DNA from: Dehalococcoidia bacterium
GTDB taxonomy: Bacteria; Chloroflexota; Dehalococcoidia; SpSt-223
Assembly: GCA_025054935.1 (NCBI GenBank)
Contig: JANWZD010000010.1
Span: forward strand, 62,001-126,000
Length of the DNA: 64,000 bases
Direction of reading: 5' to 3'
Shown here: positions 59,911 through 64,000 of the stretch, one piece after another
Numbering within the stretch: position 1 is the first letter of the stretch
Layout of the letters: each line of letters opens with the position of its first letter
The notes under the pieces: generated by a model
Seen by the model: only the letters and a program-made list of their open reading frames with translations
What the model was told of the DNA's origin: nothing
Database searches by the model: none
Made by a program: the position numbers and the translations under genes

Positions 59911-60434
59911 GCGCGCTGAACCGGCATCACTGGCAGGAGCGGAAGCGCCGCCGCGCGTTCAGCGCGCTGCGCCGGCTCGCCGAAGACATCGCAGGTCATC
60001 GCGATCTCGTCGCAGCATTGGAATTTCGGACACTTCTGACACTCGCTCCACACCTTGCGCGGCAACTGGGCGACATCGACCGGCTTGAACCCAAAGCGGC
60101 TGAACACTTCGGGCCGATAGGTGAGGACGTAGACAGTCCGAATGCCGAGGGCGCGCGCCTCGGCAAGCGCCGCTTCCGCGAGAAGACGGCTGATACCCCG
60201 GCCTTGATACGGCTCGGCGACGGCGACAGAGCGCAGCTCCGCGAGGTCCGACCAGTTGATGTGCAGGGCAGCGCAGCCGACGACTTTCCCATCCACCCGA
60301 ACGACATGGAAATCGCGCACGGTTTCATACAGCTCGTGCATCGTTCGTGGCAGCAGGTCGCCGCGGTCGGCGAAGAAAGAGATCAGGCGGTGAATCTGGG
60401 GGACGTCGGCGATAACTGCCCGTTCTGCTTTCAC
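59907..60434 (-). CDS. GNAT N-acetyltransferase (ArgA-like short form) with Cys cluster
   Basis: A 175-aa GNAT-fold protein: acetyl-CoA loop AVAEPYQGRGISRLLAEAAL, FHVVRVDGKVVGCAALHINWSDLAELRSVAV. It resembles the actinobacterial short N-acetylglutamate synthase family (Rv2747-like). The C-terminal SECQKCPKFQCCDEIAMTC contains five Cys, likely a metal or redox site. GTG 60434 overlaps the recN stop (GTGA); an ATG at 60461 would overlap recN by 31 nt. Confidence 0.8.
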   Translation of the reverse strand: MKAERAVIADVPQIHRLISFFADRGDLLPRTMHELYETVRDFHVVRVDGKVVGCAALHINWSDLAELRSVAVAEPYQGRGISRLLAEAALAEARALGIRTVYVLTYRPEVFSRFGFKPVDVAQLPRKVWSECQKCPKFQCCDEIAMTCDVFGEPAQRAERAAALPLLPVMPVQRA

Positions 60435-62155
60435 GTTCGCACCGTCTGCGCGCGCTTCCACTCTTCGGCGCGCTCCAACAATTCCTCGGCGTTCTGGATC
60501 GCGGCCGCGACGCCGCCGAGCATCTGCGCCAGTTCCCGTTTGCGCCCGGCAGGGTCAAGCGCCTCGACCCGCACTCCTGTTCGGCCGTCGTCCGTCAACT
60601 TTACGATGGAAAGATGGTGGTCGGCAAAGCTGGCGACTTGCGGCAGATGGGTGATGCAAATCACCTGATGGCCGCGGGTCAGCCCCCACAGCTTCTGCCC
60701 CACAACCCGACCGGTACGCCCGCCGATGCCGACATCGACCTCGTCGAAGATCAGGGTCGGCACGCGGTCAAGGCGGCCCAGCACCGATTTCAGCCCCAGC
60801 ATAATGCGCGCCGTCTCTCCCCCGCTGGCAACCCGGTCGAGCGGTCGAAGCGGGCTGCCCGGGTTTGCCGAGAGCAGGAATTGTATCCGGTCGACCCCGC
60901 TCTCGTCGTAAGCGACGGCCGCGCCCTCGACCACAATCCCCTCGGGGTCAGGCAGACGGCGCAGTTCGACAGCGAAGCGCGCTTGCCGCAGGCCGAGGCT
61001 GGCCAGCTCTGCTTCCACCTCCCGAGCGAGACGGTCGGCGGCCTCGTGGCGGCGAGCCGACAATTCCTGCGCGACGCAGCTGAGCCGCTCGCGTTCGCGC
61101 GCCTCCTCCGCTCCGAGTTCATCCCTCCGCTCTGTCCGGCGCTCGAGTTCGGCCAGTTCGGCGGCAGCGCGGGTCCCAAAGTCGAGAATGTCGCGAACGG
61201 TCGGTCCGTACTTCCGCCGCAGGTCCATCAGCAGCCGCAGGCGCTCCTCAACCGCCGCGAGCCGCGCCGGGTCCGCCTCAACGCGCTCCTGATAGAGGCG
61301 GACCTGACGGGCGAGATCGTCGAGCGCTTCGGCAGCGTGGATTGCGGCTTCTTCGAGCGGCTGCGCTGCCCGATCGATCGCGGCGGCGTGCCGCAGGTCG
61401 GCGAGCGCGTTTGAGAGCGCCTCACCTGCTCGGTCGAGGGCATCGTAGGCAGCGCCGGCAAGCTTCTCGAGTTTCTCGGCCGAAGCGAGGACCCGATGCT
61501 CAGCTTCGAGTTCATCGTCTTCGTTCGGGCGGAGCGCCGCGCTCGCGATCTCTTCGACTTGGAAGCGCAGGAGGTCGATCCGCCGGGCGATCTCCCGCTC
61601 ATCGGCGAGCAGGGCGGCGCGCTCGCGCAGGATCGCGCGCAGCCGAGCGACCGCGGCCGCAACCTCGGCGCGAAGCTCCCCGACGCCGGCATAGCGGTCC
61701 AGAAGATCGAGCTGCGTGGCCGGCCGGAAGAGCGAGATGTGGTCGCCCTGCCCGTGGATATCGACCAGCAGCTCACCGATCCGCTGGAGAGTGCTGACCG
61801 GCGTCAGCCGACCGCCGACTCGGCCAAGCGAGCGGCCGGCGGCCTGCACCTCGCGGCTGAGGACGAGCACATCTTCTTCAGCCTCGAGGCCGAGCTCCGC
61901 GAGCACCGTCATCAGCCGATCGCGCACGCTCCGCTCGAGACCGCTGAGATCGAAGACGGCATCGACGCGCGCCGCCGCTTGGCCAGCCCGGATGACATCC
62001 GGTCCCATGCGCGCGCCCAACGCCGCGCTGAGCGCATCGATGATGATGCTTTTGCCGGCGCCCGTCTCGCCGGTCAGCACGTTCAGTCCCGGTTGAAACG
62101 GCACCCGCAGCCGCTCGACGATGGCGAAATCACGAATCTCTAGCTCAACGAGCAT
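60431..62155 (-). CDS. recN: DNA repair protein RecN
   Basis: A 574-aa SMC-like ATPase. Walker A is LTGETGAGKSIIIDALSAALG near the N-terminus; the signature and Walker B near the C-terminus are PLDRVASGGETARIMLGLKSVL and PTLIFDEVDVGIGG, followed by HQVICITHLPQVASFADHHL. Coiled coil lies between. ATG 62155 (MLVELEIRDFAIV) was chosen by family alignment; ATG 62161 is possible. Begins inside the nadK stop region. It supports double-strand-break repair. Confidence 0.95.
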   Translation of the reverse strand: MLVELEIRDFAIVERLRVPFQPGLNVLTGETGAGKSIIIDALSAALGARMGPDVIRAGQAAARVDAVFDLSGLERSVRDRLMTVLAELGLEAEEDVLVLSREVQAAGRSLGRVGGRLTPVSTLQRIGELLVDIHGQGDHISLFRPATQLDLLDRYAGVGELRAEVAAAVARLRAILRERAALLADEREIARRIDLLRFQVEEIASAALRPNEDDELEAEHRVLASAEKLEKLAGAAYDALDRAGEALSNALADLRHAAAIDRAAQPLEEAAIHAAEALDDLARQVRLYQERVEADPARLAAVEERLRLLMDLRRKYGPTVRDILDFGTRAAAELAELERRTERRDELGAEEARERERLSCVAQELSARRHEAADRLAREVEAELASLGLRQARFAVELRRLPDPEGIVVEGAAVAYDESGVDRIQFLLSANPGSPLRPLDRVASGGETARIMLGLKSVLGRLDRVPTLIFDEVDVGIGGRTGRVVGQKLWGLTRGHQVICITHLPQVASFADHHLSIVKLTDDGRTGVRVEALDPAGRKRELAQMLGGVAAAIQNAEELLERAEEWKRAQTVRT

Positions 62156-63029
62156 GGTCATCCCGTGGCTCAAGAAAGCGACGCGTCAGCCGCTCCCCCA
62201 ACTGGGCATAGAACGCCGACCGCGGCCCAAGGCGGACGAGCGAAGCCCGCGCTTCAGCGCGCGCTACTCGGACGCGGTCGCCATCTTGGAGCAAGACATC
62301 GTGCTGGCCGTCGACCGACAGATACGCGCCGTGGTCGCTGCGCACCTCGACCGTGACGGTGCTGTCGCCGGGCAGGACCACCGAATGCTGCAGGCCGAGA
62401 TGTGCCGCGATCGGGGTGATCATCAACGTCTCGAGCGAGGGATCGAGGATCGCGCCGCCGGCAGCGAGGGCGTACGCAGTGCTGCCGGTTGGCGTGGCAA
62501 AAATTGCGCCGTCGGCGATGTACGTCGTGTAGGGGGCATCGTCGATGGCGATCAAAAGCCGGATCACCCGCGCCGCCCCCCCGCGCGAGACAACGACTTC
62601 GTTCAACGCCGAGAAGCGGCGGTGATAATGCTCGTCCCACGGCGCCGCATCGCGCCCGGCGGGCGGCAAGATCTGGGCTTCGAGGAGGATACGGCGTTCG
62701 AGCCAGAACCGCCCGCCGAAATACGCCTCAAGCGCGTTCTCGATCTCGCTCGGCGGAACTTCGGTCAAAAAGCCGAGCCGCCCGAAGTTGACCGTCAAGA
62801 TCGGCACCTCAAATGGCGCCGAGAGGCGGCCGATGCGCAGCACTGTCCCGTCGCCCCCAAAGGTGATCAGCAGCGCGGTGTCGCGCAGCTGGGCCAGCAC
62901 TTCCTCTTCTGCCCACGCTGACGCCTTCCAGACATGGTGGCCCTCGCGCTCCAGCCGCAGCCGCGTCTGCTCGGCAAGCTCGAGGGCGGCCGGCGTGCGC
63001 GGCTGATAGACCAGCCCAATCCGGCTCAC
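62145..63029 (-). CDS. nadK: NAD kinase
   Basis: A 294-aa ATP-NAD kinase. TFGGDGTVLRIGR is the GGDGT motif; VNFGRLGFLTEV, LNEVVVSRGG, ADGAIFATPTGSTAYALAAGG and PIAAHLGLQHSVVLPGD follow. GTG 63029 overlaps the tlyA stop. Converts NAD to NADP. Confidence 0.95.
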   Translation of the reverse strand: MSRIGLVYQPRTPAALELAEQTRLRLEREGHHVWKASAWAEEEVLAQLRDTALLITFGGDGTVLRIGRLSAPFEVPILTVNFGRLGFLTEVPPSEIENALEAYFGGRFWLERRILLEAQILPPAGRDAAPWDEHYHRRFSALNEVVVSRGGAARVIRLLIAIDDAPYTTYIADGAIFATPTGSTAYALAAGGAILDPSLETLMITPIAAHLGLQHSVVLPGDSTVTVEVRSDHGAYLSVDGQHDVLLQDGDRVRVARAEARASLVRLGPRSAFYAQLGERLTRRFLEPRDDHAR

Positions 63030-63850
63030 GCGATCACCGCCTCCTCCCGCTCTGCCGCCCGGCGCGCCGCCTCCGGCACCGCGGGAAGCTCTGGCGCTTC
63101 TGGGGTTGCCAGCCAGAGAAACAGTTCGCGATTGCCTGCCGGCCCCGGCAGCGGGGAAGGGCAGACCCCGCGCACCCGCAGTCCGAGCGACCGCGCCGCC
63201 TCCGCCACAGCAACCACCGCCCCTGCGCGCGCTTGCGGATCGCGCACGACCCCACCCTTCCCCACCTGACGCGGCCCTACTTCGAACTGCGGTTTGACCA
63301 GCGCGATGATGTCAGCCGTCGGCGCAAGCCAGTGGCGCACCGCGGGCAGGATCTTGGTCAGCGAGATGAACGAGACATCGATCGTGACGAGCGAGACCGG
63401 CTCCGGCAAGGCATGCAGAGCGCGGGCGTTCGTCCGCTCGAGCACAACGACCCGCGGGTCAGCGCGAAGCGTCGGAGCAAGCTGCCCGTAACCGACATCG
63501 ATCGCATACACCTTAGCGGCGCCGCGCTGGAGGAGCACGTCGGTGAAGCCGCCGGTGGAGGCGCCGACATCGGCGCAGACCCGCCCCGCAGGATCAATCG
63601 GGAACGCGGCCAGCGCCCCCGCCAGCTTCTGGCCGCCACGGCTCACATACGGGGGCGGCGCCACCACCGTCAGCTGAGCATCGCGCGGCAGGAGCGTCCC
63701 GGCGCTGGTGACAACCGCGCCGTCCGCCACTACCTCTCCCGCAAGGATCAGCGCCTGCGCCTTCTCGCGCGTCGGCGCAAGCCCGCGCGCAACAAGCAGG
63801 CGGTCGACACGTTCCCGCTCCTTGCGCGCTCGGGTCGCCCCTGCGCTCAC
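63026..63850 (-). CDS. tlyA: TlyA family rRNA (cytidine-2'-O)-methyltransferase
   Basis: A 274-aa protein with an N-terminal S4 RNA-binding domain (RVDRLLVARGLAPTREKAQALILAGEVVADG) and an FtsJ-like methyltransferase (SRGGQKLAGAL, DVGASTGGFTDVLLQRGA, YAIDVGYGQLAPTLRADPRV, LVTIDVSFISLTKILPAV, ALVKPQFEVG). TlyA 2'-O-methylates rRNA; it is often annotated as hemolysin. GTG 63850 overlaps the stop of the upstream gene. Confidence 0.94.
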   Translation of the reverse strand: MSAGATRARKERERVDRLLVARGLAPTREKAQALILAGEVVADGAVVTSAGTLLPRDAQLTVVAPPPYVSRGGQKLAGALAAFPIDPAGRVCADVGASTGGFTDVLLQRGAAKVYAIDVGYGQLAPTLRADPRVVVLERTNARALHALPEPVSLVTIDVSFISLTKILPAVRHWLAPTADIIALVKPQFEVGPRQVGKGGVVRDPQARAGAVVAVAEAARSLGLRVRGVCPSPLPGPAGNRELFLWLATPEAPELPAVPEAARRAAEREEAVIA

Positions 63851-64000
63851 GTTTTGGCCTCCGCCGGCAGACGCACTATCGCGATGAGATCGTCCAACGT
63901 TAGCCGGGAGAGCGCGCGTGGCGGCGCTTTGCGGCTTCCATTCAGCAAGAGCTTATGGCTCGGATGGAGATACCAATCGACATCCGGCTCTCGAGCGCGC
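63847..64000 (-). CDS. 3' end of an unidentified gene
   Basis: Fifty C-terminal residues are visible (ending LTLDDLIAIVRLPAEAKT) with a TGA that overlaps the tlyA GTG (GTGA). The rest lies beyond the window. Not recognised; the overlap indicates it begins the tlyA-nadK-recN operon. Confidence 0.55.
   Translation of the reverse strand, partial: RAREPDVDWYLHPSHKLLLNGSRKAPPRALSRLTLDDLIAIVRLPAEAKT

Overview
The window is about 64 kb of high-GC bacterial chromosome with short intergenic gaps and many start/stop overlaps (ATGA, GTGA, TGATG). No mobile element, CRISPR array, rRNA or tRNA was recognised. Several traits together suggest a Chloroflexota (green non-sulfur lineage) bacterium: Thr-Pro-rich tails on exported proteins, large multi-membrane polymer/glycosyltransferase-like proteins, coenzyme F420 genes, a short EF-Ts, a DUF2600 terpene synthase and many starts sitting directly behind a -10 box. 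The genus cannot be fixed from the sequence alone.

Layout. 1-5.2 kb: end of a ctaG-type oxidase assembly gene, a YtkA-like exported protein, a heterodimeric ABC exporter pair and a small membrane-anchored protein. 5.4-14.3 kb (minus): methylmalonyl-CoA epimerase, then the housekeeping run rpsB-tsf-pyrH-frr-uppS-cdsA-dxr, continuing into a CYTH-CHAD protein and a secreted zinc metalloprotease. 14.6-19.6 kb: a ProA-like dehydrogenase, a two-subunit acyl-CoA dehydrogenase and a MetE-like protein. 19.7-25.2 kb: pheST with a structured leader, then a small membrane protein, a DUF2600 terpene synthase and a small protein. 25.2-31.7 kb: lgt, a TauE/SafE transporter, a geranylgeranyl-reductase-type flavoprotein, a zinc-ribbon membrane protein, a PPOX-fold protein, sufE and a large GT39-like membrane protein.

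31.7-40.4 kb: a compact cobalamin riboswitch controlling cobT with a C-terminal extension, an orphan gene, a Nudix/hydrolase pair, two small membrane proteins, and an SCO1664-like/inositol-phosphatase/small-helical/M20-peptidase operon. 40.4-46.9 kb: a 956-aa membrane protein divergent from an alcohol dehydrogenase, two tiny highly charged proteins before a strong terminator, and a beta-helix surface protein. 46.9-53.4 kb: sixA-like and cofE behind an ABC permease/ATPase pair, a YcxB-like protein, a small gene with a near-consensus promoter, moaD-moaE, convergent membrane proteins and pyrE. 53.4-64 kb: methyltransferase/GT4/DUF2079 genes, a bactofilin-like membrane protein, and the minus-strand operon (unknown)-tlyA-nadK-recN-GNAT-Nudix.

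No defence or mobile island was recognised. The most interesting material is regulatory and architectural: the compact B12 riboswitch and fused CobT, MoaD with residues beyond its Gly-Gly, the tiny basic protein pair, the SBP-less ABC-cofE operon, the pheST leader, and recurrent leaderless promoters with overlapping divergent -10 boxes.
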